This document shows positions 11,101 through 21,620 of a stretch of DNA of 64,000 bases, piece after piece. The number at the start of each line of letters is the position of its first letter. Position 1 is the first letter of the stretch. The stretch lies in contig OY720345.1 of NCBI GenBank assembly GCA_963082975.1, positions 80,197,034 through 80,261,033 of the forward strand, given 5' to 3'. The translations under genes and the position numbers were made by a program. The stretch comes from Labia minor. Lineage: Eukaryota > Arthropoda > Insecta > Dermaptera > Spongiphoridae. The notes under the pieces are model-generated. The model worked only from the letters and a program-made list of their open reading frames with translations. It was not told the origin of the DNA and made no database searches.

Positions 11101-11662
11101 AAAATAGGCTTAATAATGAAGACTAAAGGTTTTCTTTCATTATTTCTTATATACTTTATAGTTTTATACCGGGACCCCGAGCCTCGGCTCGGTACTTAAG
11201 TTAAAACAAATTATTCATTATTATTGGATTTGGCTGGTAATATAAAATAAAAAATAAACAAATAATAAATAAATAATTCAAAGAGATTTTAAATAATTTT
11301 ATTAATACTATTAATTAATAACTATATTATATAAACTGTATTATTAATAAAATAATATAGTGTCGCGAGATCGATTGAACATACCTAGAAAATTAAAAAC
11401 TAATATTAGAGCAGACATTATTACTAAAATAAAAAATAAAATCGAGGATATATATATATATATAAGACTGAATTTAGTGGATTTCTTAAAGTAGGAACAC
11501 GTATAATACGTGGCACAAACATATTGATAAAATCAAAAATTAGGAAAATCAAACAAAAATTGGAAAAAATTTAAATTAAAGATGTTTCTACATTAAAATG
11601 AATTTGTAAATACATATTGAAGTTAAGCTATGAATATCAGGACCTATAACTTTCTTCTAGAG
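11101..11662. other. Copy C 3' flank with hairpin repeat
   Basis: The family 3' flank (AAAATAGGCTTAATAATG) follows the stop and is interrupted at about 11166 by a copy of the GC-rich hairpin repeat (ACCGGGACCCCGAGCCTCGG). The rest is AT-rich, and I see no gene in it. Confidence 0.5.
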
Positions 11663-11725
11663 CAGTGCTCCGCAACCGGTGTGCCGTGGCACACCGGTGT
11701 GCCGCAGCTGAAACACAGGTGTGCC
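11663..11725. mobile_element. hAT-type terminal fragment
   Basis: CAGTGCTCCGCAACCGGTGT, followed by repeated GTGTGCCG units, resembles the outer end of a hAT-family element (CAG start, CCGCAACC core). I did not find the opposite end or a target duplication. It is probably a truncated remnant. Confidence 0.4.
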
Positions 11726-12357
11726 GCCGCTTGAAATTACACAACATATTTATTTTAATGCAATGTACTCTAATACAAATTTACAATTTATAAAAACGAA
11801 TTGTATATACTTACTATATTTCAATGCAAAACCATCAATAAAATAACAATTGTTTAGCACTTGCTATAATGTATTCACACAATAGAAGAAATGGATGTCA
11901 ATAGAAGTAAATAGAAGATGGACTCTGTAGTCTGGGTCGTACTGAAAACTTTACATTTTCAATCATAAATACAAGTACCGGGACCCCGAGCCTTGGCTCG
12001 GTACTTAAGTTAAAAAATGATTCATTATTATTAGATTTGGCTGGTAATATTAATACCTGGGACACCGAGCTCTCGCTCTACCCTTTAAAAAATATTGATA
12101 CACAATTCTTTAATTATTTATTACAATTATTAAATGTTACACATTTGCATCAATCTGATTAAAATGAATGAACTTGTGCTCCTCAATAATACATAAATAT
12201 ATAATATATAGGTACATATATTTTTTTTCTATAGTGTTTTTTTGAAAAACTGTTTAGCGCCCCCAAGTGGTTATAAAACAAACTAAAGACAAAAAAACGG
12301 CTTTGCAGCTTTTCGGAATTAAAAAAGCAAAATTGGCAGTCGTGGGACTGGTCGACA
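11726..12357. other. AT-rich spacer with one hairpin-repeat copy
   Basis: A copy of the GC-rich repeat starts at about 11975 and carries the accompanying CCTGGGACACCGAGCTCTCGC segment at about 12056-12080. I see no coding sequence. Confidence 0.45.
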
Positions 12358-12800
12358 GAAGTGAAAACTTCTGCGTAAGAAATTTTAAAACAGACGAAAT
12401 TCGCGCTATTTCACGAGAAAAATGAATTTCATATGCATGTATATATATATATAACTTATATATTATTTTAAACATATATTTTAAACAAATTTGTAACTTA
12501 TATTTATATATATATATACACACAACTTTGTTTAAAATATTGCAATACGAACTGTTTTATAATTCTTATCTCTAACATAAAATATATATTTATTATGTGA
12601 AGTTCATTTCGTATAATTTTGATTATATATGTATATATGAAATGAACTTTACATAATAAATATATATTTATATGTTAGAGATAATTTATAAAACAGTTCT
12701 AATGACAATTCAAATTTCGCGCTCTGTTATAAAAAATTTGAAAGCAGACGTAATGTGCGCTAGCAAAAGTGCTCAACGCCGCTAAAGAAGTTTTCACTTC
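12358..12800. mobile_element. Foldback element (nested inverted repeats)
   Basis: The ends are inverted copies: GAAGTGAAAACTTC at 12358-12371 and GAAGTTTTCACTTC at 12787-12800. Further inverted similarity follows (GCGCTATTTC / GAAATTTCGCGCTC). At the centre a long near-perfect hairpin pairs about 12550-12610 with 12639-12698 around a 28-bp loop. No protein is encoded. It is best described as a foldback or MITE-like element of unknown superfamily. Confidence 0.6.
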
Positions 12801-13709
12801 AAAAATTATTTAATATTTGGAAATATATCTGACTTATAGAAAAAATGAATATTAATTAAAGAAAGAAATTGTTTTTAAAATATCCTGAATAATATGTAAC
12901 AATTTTCAAGATAGAAATTTATTACAATATTACAATTATTAAATGTTGCAACATTGCATCAATCTGATTAAAATGAATGGAACTTCGGGTACTCAATAAT
13001 AATAAATAAAATAATATTAATAAATATATTAAATAATATTTTATTGAAAAAATATTAAAAATTATAAAACTATCTAAAACTTAATTAATAAAAGAACAAT
13101 GAATAAATAAATATAAAATAGTAATTTATTAAAAAGTAAACAATAGATAAAAAGAAAAAAAAATAACAAATTCATTATTTTCATTTTTAAATAACGATTC
13201 ACCCGGCGAGTTTCGAACCGACGAAATCCACTTGTTAAAACATCAATCTACCCGCTGGACTATCTTATATATATTTATATAAAAAATTGATATTTTTTTA
13301 CTGTCTTAGCAGGCAGTATGTATTTGTTGTTTTTTATTTTTTTTTTTTTGAGAGAGATTAATAAATATCTATATATATTTTATTAAAAATAAATATTTTT
13401 AATTTTATTTCGAAATTAAATAATAAATTTTAAAATATTTTAAATAAAAAAAAATATTAATACAATTTCAGTTAAAAAATAAAAATGGATGCCAATTTTG
13501 ACGTTTTCCATATATAATTTTCAATTAAGAAATTAATAATGAAGCTGTATGTTTCAAGAGATATCATCAATAAAACTTAATTTTTCTTTATAAATACTAT
13601 ATCTAGTGTGAATTTGAAAAAAATCGTTAGAGCGGTTTTTGAGAACCAATGGCTATAGATAAATAGATAGATAGATATATACAATTTTAGCTAGCATAAT
13701 AAGATAAGA
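12801..13709. repeat. Diverged copy of the composite repeat
   Basis: The segment parallels 10000-10950 with lower similarity. It contains ATTAAATGTTGC and CATTGCATCAATCTG, then a minus-strand tRNA-like head with GGTTCGAAAC at 13199-13260, and finally GAAAAAAATCGTTAGAGCGG and TTTTAGCTAGCATAATAAG at 13616-13706. It shows that the composite element exists in older and younger copies. Confidence 0.5.
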
Positions 13710-14065
13710 GTACCGGGACCCCGAGCCTCGGCTCGGTACTTAAGTAAAAAAAAATGATTCATTATTATTGGGTTTGGCTGGTAATATTAATACCTGGGAT
13801 ACCGAGCTGTCGCTCGAAAAAATGTTTAGACATTATTATAGACATTTTCATTCTGTAAATTAAATAATTTTATTTCATTTAAATAAAGTACCGGGACCCC
13901 GAGCCTCGGCTCGGTACTTAAGTTAAAAAAAATGATTCATTATTATTGGGTTTGGCTGGTAATATTAATACCTGGGATACCGAGCTGTCGCTCGAAAAAA
14001 TGTTTAGACATTATTATAGACATTTTCATTCTGTAAATTAAATAATTTTATTTCATTTAAATAAA
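13710..14065. repeat. 178-bp tandem duplication
   Basis: Bases 13710-13887 are repeated at 13888-14065 with almost no change. Each copy starts GTACCGGGACCCCGAG and ends ATTTCATTTAAATAAA. The first copy lies directly after the end of the preceding diverged composite repeat. Confidence 0.75.
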
Positions 14066-15216
14066 TATCTATTTTTAAATAATTTTTCTCTACATTATTT
14101 ATCTAATTCTGACAATATATTAAGATCACACCGGGACCCCGAGCCTCGGCTAGGTAATTAAGTTAAAAAAAAATAATTCATTATTATATTGGGTTTGGCT
14201 GGTAATATTAATACTTGGGACACCGAGCTGATATACAATTCTTTAATTATTTATTACAATTATTAAATGTTGCATCATTGCATGGAACTTGGGGTCCTCA
14301 ATAATACATAAATATGTATTATTAGATATGTTTCTAAGCAAAATTAAATAATAAAAATTTATAAAAAATAAAAAAAAAATTTGAATTAATATTAAATTAT
14401 TAGTTAATGACTAATAAGTAATTAATAAAATAAAAAAAATAAAATTTATTACAATATTACAATTATTAAATGTTGCATCATTTTAATTAATAAAATAAAA
14501 TAAAAGAAATTAAATTTAATCAAAGAACAATGAATAAATAAATATAAAATAATAGATAAAAAAAAAAAAAAAATTTTTCCCGCCGGTTTCGATCCTGCTA
14601 AGTTGACTATTCAAAACAGTCGCTCTACCGATTAGACTAATAATAGTTAGATGATGAAAACGACATTTTTTAATCTCTTAGCAGACGTAGATGTTTTTTT
14701 GTTTTTGTTTTTGTTTTTTTTGAGAGTGATTAATAAATATATATATATATTTTATTAAAAATAAATATTTTTAATTTTATTTTGAAATTAAATAATGAAT
14801 TTTAAAATATTTTAAATATATAAAAAAATGTTAATACAATTCATTTAAAAAAAAGCGGGAATCAACCAACCGTATTTTTTTGTTAATAATAAATTAATTA
14901 AGATTAATAAATATATATATATATATATATTATTAAAAATAAATATTTTTAATTTTATTTCGAAATTTATTTTATTTTAAAATATTTTAAATATAAAAAA
15001 AATATTGAAGTAAAATTGATGACGTCACACCCATATATAATTTTCAATTAAGAAATTAATAATGAAGCTGTAAGTTTCAAGAGATGTGATCAATAAAACT
15101 CAATTTTTCTTTATAAATACTATATCTAGTGTGAATTTGAAAAAAATCGTTAGAGCGGTTTTTGAGAACCAATGGTTATATATATATACAATTTTAGCTA
15201 GCATAATAAGATTAGA
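13888..15216. repeat. Second copy of the 1.33-kb composite repeat
   Basis: It is almost base-for-base the same as 9629-10956 (offset about 4259), including both GC-rich hairpins, the tRNA-like head at 14578-14632 and the TAGCTAGCATAATAAGATTAG end. The very high similarity indicates a recent segmental copy or recent transposition. Downstream it runs into a short TAGATAGATAGA repeat and then the zinc-finger flank. Confidence 0.8.
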
Positions 15217-15548
15217 TAGATAGATAAGATTTTATTTTAAATCTGATGAGTCGAGTCACAATCGACTTAGGAGTGCTAAGAGTTAATATTATTCACCATT
15301 AGTATAATTATCAATAAGTTAACATAATAAGAGCCAATTAAAAAAATATTAATAAAAAAAAGATTTTAAAGTAATATAGAACAAATTTTATAAAGAGCCT
15401 AATATGTTTTATTGGTGAACTGAATCGTTGCTATCTTAAAGAAGATTTTTGGTTAATAATTTGAATGTCAATAAAAATAAAAATTTAATATTTTTTATTA
15501 CCTTATATATATATAATTTGTAATTGATATTGTATTAATCAATTAAAA
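15217..15548 (+). promoter_or_regulatory. 5' flank of zinc-finger copy D
   Basis: It begins with the same zinc-finger-to-flank junction seen in pseudogene B (TTTTAAATCTGATGAG then TCGAGTCACAATCGACTTAG). It continues with the family flank up to the ATG of copy D, so the flank of D was copied together with the tail of B. Confidence 0.55.
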
Positions 15549-16657
15549 ATGGATCTTTATTCACAAGAAGACACAAAATATCCAATACATATAGGTAATT
15601 TTTATGTTCATGTAAATTATTGTTAATTTTCACTAGTATTATATTTTTACATAAATATATTTCTAATGATATTCATAATGAAAATAAAATTGTTTTAGGT
15701 CCTTTATATCCTTGTGAATATTGCAACACAAATTATATAAATGGGGAATTTTTATCTAAGCATTTAAAAATATGTATTTTCAAAGAAATATTTTCAATTT
15801 TAAAAAATAAATTAAAACTCAAAAATGATACACTAGAATATTCCAAAGAAAACAGTCATGACGAAAAACTTGAAGATACTGATTCAAACAATACAGAAGA
15901 CACTCGTTTTGAATGTAATTATTGTAAAAAGAAATTTAATTTTAAATCAAAATTAAATACACATATATTAATTCACACAGGTGAAAAGCCTTTTGATTGT
16001 AATTATTGTAAAAAGAAATTTAATAGGAAATCAGATTTAAATAGACATTTATTAATTCATACAGGAGAAAAACGCTTTGAATGTAATTATTGTAACAAGA
16101 AATTTAAGGATAAATCATATTTAATTAAACATTTATTGATGCATACTGGTGAAAAGCCTTTTGAATGTAATTATTGTAAAAAGAAATTTAATAGGAAATC
16201 TCATTTAAATAGACATTTATTAATTCATAAAGGTGAAAAGCCTTTTGAATGTAATTATTGTAAAAAGAAATTTCATTTGAAATTTCATTTAAATAATCAT
16301 TTATTAATACATACAGGTGAAAAGCGTTACGAATGTAATCATTGTAAAAGAAAATTTAATCAGAAATCTGATTTAAATAAACATTTATTAATTCATACAG
16401 GTGAAAAGCCTTTTGAATGTAATTATTGTAAAAAGAAATTTAATAGGAAATCAGATTTAAATAGACATCTATTAATTCATACCGGTGAAAAGCCTTTTGA
16501 ATGTAATTATTGTAAAAAGAAATTGAAAAGGAAATCAGATTTAAATAGACATTTATTAATTCATACTGGTGAAAAGCCTTTTGATTGTAAATATTGTAAA
16601 AAGAAATTTAATGTGAAATCTAATTTAAATACACATTTATTAATACATACAGTTTGA
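15549..16657 (+). CDS. C2H2 zinc-finger protein, copy D (two exons, intact)
   Basis: Exon 1 is 15549-15594 (MDLYSQEDTKYPIHI), the intron is 104 bp (GT at 15595, AG at 15697-15698) and exon 2 is 15699-16657, giving about 334 residues. The order is an N-terminal C2HC finger, an acidic spacer rich in Glu, Asp and Asn, then nine complete C2H2 fingers ending HLLIHTV and TGA. This is the only copy that keeps its last finger (NVKSN), so it is the best model of the family. Fingers 3-8 match copy A in order and almost in sequence. Predicted role: nuclear DNA binding through tandem fingers. No activation, repression or dimerisation domain is recognisable beyond the N-terminal finger. Confidence 0.85.
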
Positions 16658-17475
16658 AAAATAGGCTTAATAATGAAGACTAGCTTTTCATTTAAATTAA
16701 TAAAATTCTGATATATTTAACTTAGTATTTTATTTATATTTTCTAATTTATTTGGTCAATTAATAACTACATTATTACTAATTTTCTAATTACATTCAAG
16801 GATTTTATCCTTTTATTATTCATGTTCGTTTATTTATCATTTATTTATACAAGACTAAAATATGTCAAAAGATTCTTCCTTTTTACCAATCTATAATTGT
16901 AAATAAAAAATAAATTTTATAAAAATTCCTTTTTAATTTCTAAACTCACTTTTAATAATAAAAATTTCTCAAATGCCTCTCTTATATGGAAATGTTTCAT
17001 ATAAAAATAAATATATAATTATATATTTCCAATTTTCAAATTAAAAAAAGAATTCTTTCTGGTATTCCAGATGGTTATAATATAATTGAAAATCTGATTT
17101 ATGAATTTAATTTGACTATGTTTTTATTGTCAGGGCAGCACTTCTCAGGAGTCAAAACGAGTGCATTAATGTTAATTGTTAATTTAACCATCACAAAACA
17201 ATCTTAAAATTAAACAAATTAAGCCCATTACACAATATTTTTAATTTTTTTATTTATTATATATTTATGAGCATAGAAATGATATCACCTTTATTGTGAG
17301 TTGTTAAATGCAATTTTACTTATTGTTCACTTTATCATATGAATGATGGATTAGGATAAAACTTTACCAGTGGATTCCTTTTCTAATTGCAAGAAACTAC
17401 TTAGGCAATATGTATCGGAATCTTCTAGTTTGAGAGATGAATAGTAATATATATAACTCCCCCCTTACAATAATT
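16658..17475. other. Copy D 3' flank and AT-rich spacer
   Basis: The family 3' flank with AATAAAATTCTGATAT follows the stop codon and matches the flank of copy A for about 300 bases. Beyond it I see no gene and only scattered AT-rich sequence. Confidence 0.5.
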
Positions 17476-17476
17476 G

Positions 17477-17860
17477 ACCTAATTTGACCTATAAAGAAAT
17501 TTCTTTTTTGGGGCATTTAAATTTATTCTTTTGATAAATGAAGACCAAAGTTGTTGATATTCTTTCGCTGTAATTATCATATCAAGAGATTCTAGTATAT
17601 CTCTCCCCACGACAGCTAGATCAGCTCATTTTTCAACAATAACATTGAGAGTGAAATTATACTCCTAGATGAACTTTTTTATTATCTTATCTAGACATAG
17701 TCTGGGAATAAGACGAATAATTCCTGCGCCAGCTTTTTCTAAAGGACTTTGACATACTAATCCAGAAACGGCGTCATTATGAAAAAGTGACAAAGGAACA
17801 ACTTCTAAAAATAATAAAGAAAAAACATTTTTAGTAAAATTTTTTGCTTAAATCTTAAGA
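17477..17860 (-). pseudogene. Unrecognised coding remnant (minus strand)
   Basis: One minus-strand frame stays protein-like for about 120 codons with only two internal stops. It contains segments such as VVPLSLFHNDAVSGLVCQSP, EKAGAGIIRLIPRLCLDK, ADLAVVGRDILESLDMIITA and KEYQQLWSSFIKRINL. Codon-level conservation of a single frame through such AT-rich DNA indicates a once functional protein, now dead from the TAG and TGA codons. Immediately upstream, a second open stretch (MLRAFTGTGAVFLLAQMSSK, about 17915-17975) may belong to the same gene, but a piece of zinc-finger flank (ATTATTCACCATTAGTATA) separates them. I do not recognise the family. An endogenised viral protein or a lost host gene are both possible. 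Confidence 0.5.
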
Positions 17861-18139
17861 AAAACTTTAATATTATTCACCATTAGTATATATCAATAAG
17901 AAAATTTCCCTTTGAGCTCATTTGTGCTAATAGGAAAACAGCCCCTGTGCCTGTGAAGGCTCGAAGCATTTAATTTAATTAATTCCCATCGAAGTCTAAA
18001 AGTAAGTCATGTCCATTTTCCGATCTTCCATTATTAAAAAATCATAAATTTGGGACATTCTAAAAATAATACAAGAAATAAATTATATATATATGAAAAA
18101 TATTTAATTTAATTTTAAATTTAATTCTAAAAAAAATCT

Positions 18140-18470
18140 AAGAAGTATCTTAGATAGACGCATTTTCTTTGGACCACTCAACAAAAGCATCGCAATAAAA
18201 TGATTCAATTTTTTTACTACCGAAAATAATGCTTCGGATAAATGAGATAAATTTGAAAATAGAATTTATTTACCTTTAAATAGGCCATTCATTTTAATAT
18301 TTCTATTAAGAAGATCTCTTAAAAAATTGTAACTTAAAACTTTTCCATATTGTAAAATATAGATTAAAGTATTAATGGATTCGTAGGAAAAGACATAATT
18401 ATTATTGAATGATCTCTCATTTTTACTAATACTAATTATCCCTGACTAATTATCTCCGACTCTCTGGAAT
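18140..18470 (-). pseudogene. Second coding remnant, possible exons
   Basis: On the minus strand an open run contains YVFSYESINTLIYILQYGKV and LRDLLNRNIKMNGLFKG. It stops at GGTAAATA, which would also serve as a splice donor. A further open run follows (IIFGSKKIESFYCDAFVEWS, about 18170-18230). It may be the 5' part of the gene whose 3' part is the remnant at 17477-17860. I cannot name it. Confidence 0.35.
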
Positions 18471-18487
18471 AATTCATATTTGGAAAT

Positions 18488-18660
18488 CTACTCAACTTTA
18501 TGATGGATCCAATATGGTGAAAGAAAAAGAAGAGCAAAAGACATATTTATTAAGATTGAAAATAGATTGCAGACAGATGATTTGCAAGTCATTCGTTCTT
18601 CAATTTCTTTCCAATAAAATGCACTTGAATGGTACATTTTAAGTAAGACTAAAAAAATAA
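18488..18660 (-). pseudogene. Paralogous copy of the 24.4-kb exon region
   Basis: Bases about 18466-18690 are homologous to about 24290-24605 (shared GGAATAATTCATATT, GACATATTTATTAAGATTG and GAAGACTAAAAA-type segments). The minus-strand open frame includes LKMYHSSAFYWKEIEERM, which aligns with LDVHHFRIKREIEEHND from the 24.4-kb exon. The donor-side half of that exon and the adjoining intron are missing here, replaced by a few bases. It is a fragment of a duplicated gene and lacks its own splice sites. Confidence 0.45.
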
Positions 18661-18834
18661 GAAAACATTTCAATTAGGTAATTTAATTAAAATGGTATCT
18701 TTATAAATTCATAAGTATGTAGAACATATTCATCACGGAGTATAGGATAGTAAAAAAATATTATTTTGGAAATTTTAGAAATGATATTGTATTAATTATT
18801 ATAGTCACTGTTTGTGATATTCTTAGCTTAAGAT

Positions 18835-18905
18835 GACCAGACGTCCCACTTTTGGCGGGTCAGTCCCCATTTGTCCCGCGTCCCTCAACGTTTTTTAAAA
18901 AAGCC
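18835..18905. mobile_element. hAT-like terminal remnant
   Basis: GATGACCAGACGTCCCACTT followed by TGGCGGGTCAGTCCC and TTTGTCCCGCG resembles the ends of hAT-derived repeats known from many animals. Only one end is visible. Confidence 0.35.
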
Positions 18906-19184
18906 CGACTTTTACAATTAAGATAAATTTTATATTAATGAAAATTATTGTTTTGCGTTCTAAGAATCCTACGTGAACATCAGAAAAATCAAAATTAAAT
19001 GTTGAAAGTTTGAAAACCATCTCTGGCGAGATAGTAAAAAAATCAATTAATTAAAGTATAATTTATAATTTAACACACATATTCCAGACTCTGCGTCTTG
19101 CGTAAATCCAAAATAATCTAAACACTTTTATTAAATGTAATTTTTTATTTAATAGTTAAAATAAAGAGTCATTTAAAAAAATAT
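18906..19184. other. Spacer upstream of copy E
   Basis: No gene is seen. An ATCTCTGGCGAGATAG palindrome-like segment at about 19020-19035 recurs in inverse orientation at about 30616-30636. Confidence 0.4.
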
Positions 19185-19378
19185 CAATAAAAAAAAAAAT
19201 TTAAAGTAATATAGAACATAAATTTTAAATAAAGCACCTAATTTGATTTATTGGTGAACTGAATCCACAGACAAGGTTATTATTTTGAATGTCAATAAAA
19301 ATAAAAATTTAAAACGTTTATATTACTCTTATTATCTCATATATGAATTGTAATTAATAATATATTAATCAATTAAAA
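19185..19378 (+). promoter_or_regulatory. 5' flank of zinc-finger copy E
   Basis: It shares the family flank core (TTATTGGTGAACTGAATC, TTTGAATGTCAATAAAAA) but lacks the GTTGCTATCTTAAAGAAG portion present in A, C and D. This marks copy E as the most diverged promoter. Confidence 0.45.
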
Positions 19379-20708
19379 ATGGATCTTTATACTCAAGACA
19401 GAAAATATCCAATATATATAGGTAATTTTTATATTCATCTAAATTATTTATATTTTCAATAGTATTATATTTATAAATATATTTGTAATGATATTCATTT
19501 TATAGATTTTTAAAATAATTTGATAATGATTTAACTGGATTTAACATAATGAAAATAAAATTGTTTTAGGTCCTTTATATCCTTGTGAATATTGCAACAC
19601 CAATTATATAAATGAGGAATTTTTATCTAAGCATTTAAAAAGATGTATTTTCAAACAAATATTTTCAATTTTAAAAAATAAATTAAAACTCAAAAATGAT
19701 ACAGTCGAATATTCAAATGAAAACAGTCATGAAGAAAAACTAGAGGATACTGATTCAAACAATACAGAATACAGACTTTTTGAATGTAATTATTGTAACA
19801 AGAAATTTAGAGATAAATCACATTTAAATACACATATATTAATTCATACAGGTGAAGCGCATTTTCAATGTCATTATTGTAAAAAGAAATTTAATTTGAA
19901 ATCACATTTAAAAGAACATTTATTAATTCATACACATAAAAAGCCTTTTGAATGTAATTATTGTAAAAACAAATATAATCAGAAATCAAGTTTAAATAGA
20001 CATTTATTAATTCATACAGGTGAAAAACCTTTTGAATGTAGTTATTGTAAAAATAAATTTAATACGAAATCTCATTTGGATAAACATATATTAATTCATA
20101 CACGTGAAAAGCCTTTTGAATGTAATTATTGTAAAAAGAAATTTAATTTGAAATCACATTTAAAAGATCATTTATTAATTCATACAGGGGAAAAGCCTTT
20201 TGAATGTAATTATTGTGAAAACAAATTTAATAGGAAATCTACTTTAGATAAACATATATTAATTCATATAGGAGAAAAGCCTTTTGAATGTAATTATTGT
20301 AAAAAGAAATTTATTTGGAAATCTGATTTAGATAAACATATATTAATTCATACAGGTGAAAAGCCTTTTGAATGTAATCATTGTAAAAAGAAATTCAATT
20401 TTAAATCACTTTTAAATTATCATTTATTAATTCATACAGGTGAAAAGCCTTTTGAATGTAATTATTGTAAAAAGAAATTTAAGCACAAATCAACTTTAAA
20501 TACACATTTATTAATTCATACTGGAGAAATACCTTTTGAATGTAATTATTGTATAAAGAAATTTAATCGCAAATCTATTTTAGATAAACATATATTAATT
20601 CATACAGGAGAAAAGCCTTTTGAATGTAATTATTGTAAAAAGAAATTTAATTTGAAATCAAGTTTAAATAGACATTTATTAATTCATACAGGCGAAAAGA
20701 CTTTTTAA
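19379..20708 (+). CDS. C2H2 zinc-finger protein, copy E (two exons, truncated)
   Basis: Exon 1 is 19379-19421 and one codon shorter than in the other copies (MDLYTQDRKYPIYI). The 148-bp intron carries an extra insert relative to the 99-104 bp introns elsewhere. Exon 2 is 19570-20708. The product is about 393 residues with the N-terminal C2HC finger, the acidic linker and 11 C2H2 fingers. The finger order differs from A and D (NLKSH, NQKSS, NTKSH, NRKST, IWKSD, NFKSL, KHKST and so on), so the predicted DNA specificity differs. It ends TGEKTF then TAA, where the expected codon is GAA. One more finger follows the stop in frame (20709-20788), so a single nonsense change removed the last finger. 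Confidence 0.8.
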
Positions 20709-20788
20709 TGTAATTATTGTAAAAAGGAATTTATTCAGAAATGTGATTTAAATAAACATTTATTAATACATACTGTTAAAATAACTTA
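20709..20788 (+). pseudogene. Untranslated last finger of copy E
   Basis: Directly after the premature TAA the same frame reads CNYCKKEFIQKCDLNKHLL and continues to a TAA. This is a normal final finger with a C2H2 pattern, silenced by the stop at 20706-20708. Confidence 0.7.
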
Positions 20789-21435
20789 ATAATGAAAACT
20801 AAATATTTTCTTTGATTCTTCCTTTGATTATAGCTTATATCATATACTTTTAGTTTTATATTTAAATCAATAATAATCTGATTTAATTAACTTTAATTAC
20901 CTTTAAGAATATTATCCACTTATTATTCATGTTCACTTATTTGTTCTTTATTTATATCGTACAAGTCTTAAATATGTCAATAGATTCTTTCTTTTTACCA
21001 ATTTATTATTAAACCTGGGTCACCGAGCTATCCATCGACCCATTAACAAAATTTTACAATTTATTATTATATATTTTCATGTCTGGCTGCCTGTCTGAAA
21101 TTTTGACGTTATAGACTCAAAATTGACTAAACCGATTACAATGAAATTACATCACAATATTCTTGCATATCTCAAAAATTAATTTTTTAAAATTTGATAT
21201 CTATGTTGTCATTCAGCAGAGAAAAGAATACAATTAAGAGAATGTTTATGTTTTTATTTTTTATGTTATTTTTATATTTTTATTTTATTATATTTTTACT
21301 TTTCTTATATTGGCCTTTTTAACTTATTTAACACACTGAAAACATTCACATTGCGACTATTATTACCTCTTTTAATTTTTAAGATTATATCAAATAATAA
21401 TTTTAATTTTATTTTATTTATAATAATTAATATAA
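20789..21435. other. Copy E 3' flank
   Basis: The family 3' flank is recognisable to about 20990. At 21009-21040 there is a diverged member of the CCTGGGxCACCGAGCT repeat. No gene is seen in the rest, which is AT-rich. Confidence 0.45.
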
Positions 21436-21620
21436 GATAAGATATAAGAATGCGGTGGCTGGCGTCATGAATGTCTGGGTGACGTCATATCTATTTAAAT
21501 TAAGAAAAAACTAATGAAGATGCTGTTTCCCAAGAAACCAATACAGATCGATTTTTCTTTATAAATACTACCTATGGTGTGAATTTCAAAAAAATCGCTA
21601 GAGCGGTTTTAAAACATGAA
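21436..21620. repeat. SINE-like repeat copy
   Basis: It contains GGCGTCATGAATGTCTGG, GACGTCATAT, AAGAAAAAACTAATGAAG and TTTCTTTATAAATACTA followed by AAAAATCGCTAGAGCGG. These segments match 4925-5040 and 10745-10900 in the same order. Confidence 0.5.

Noticed and set aside
12254..12523. 89-codon minus-strand open frame
   Set aside because: It overlaps the foldback element and AT microsatellite sequence and has no recognisable content.
17477..18470. Firm assignment of the coding remnant to an endogenous RNA virus
   Set aside because: No motif specific to a viral family is recognisable by eye. It is kept as an unclassified pseudogene.
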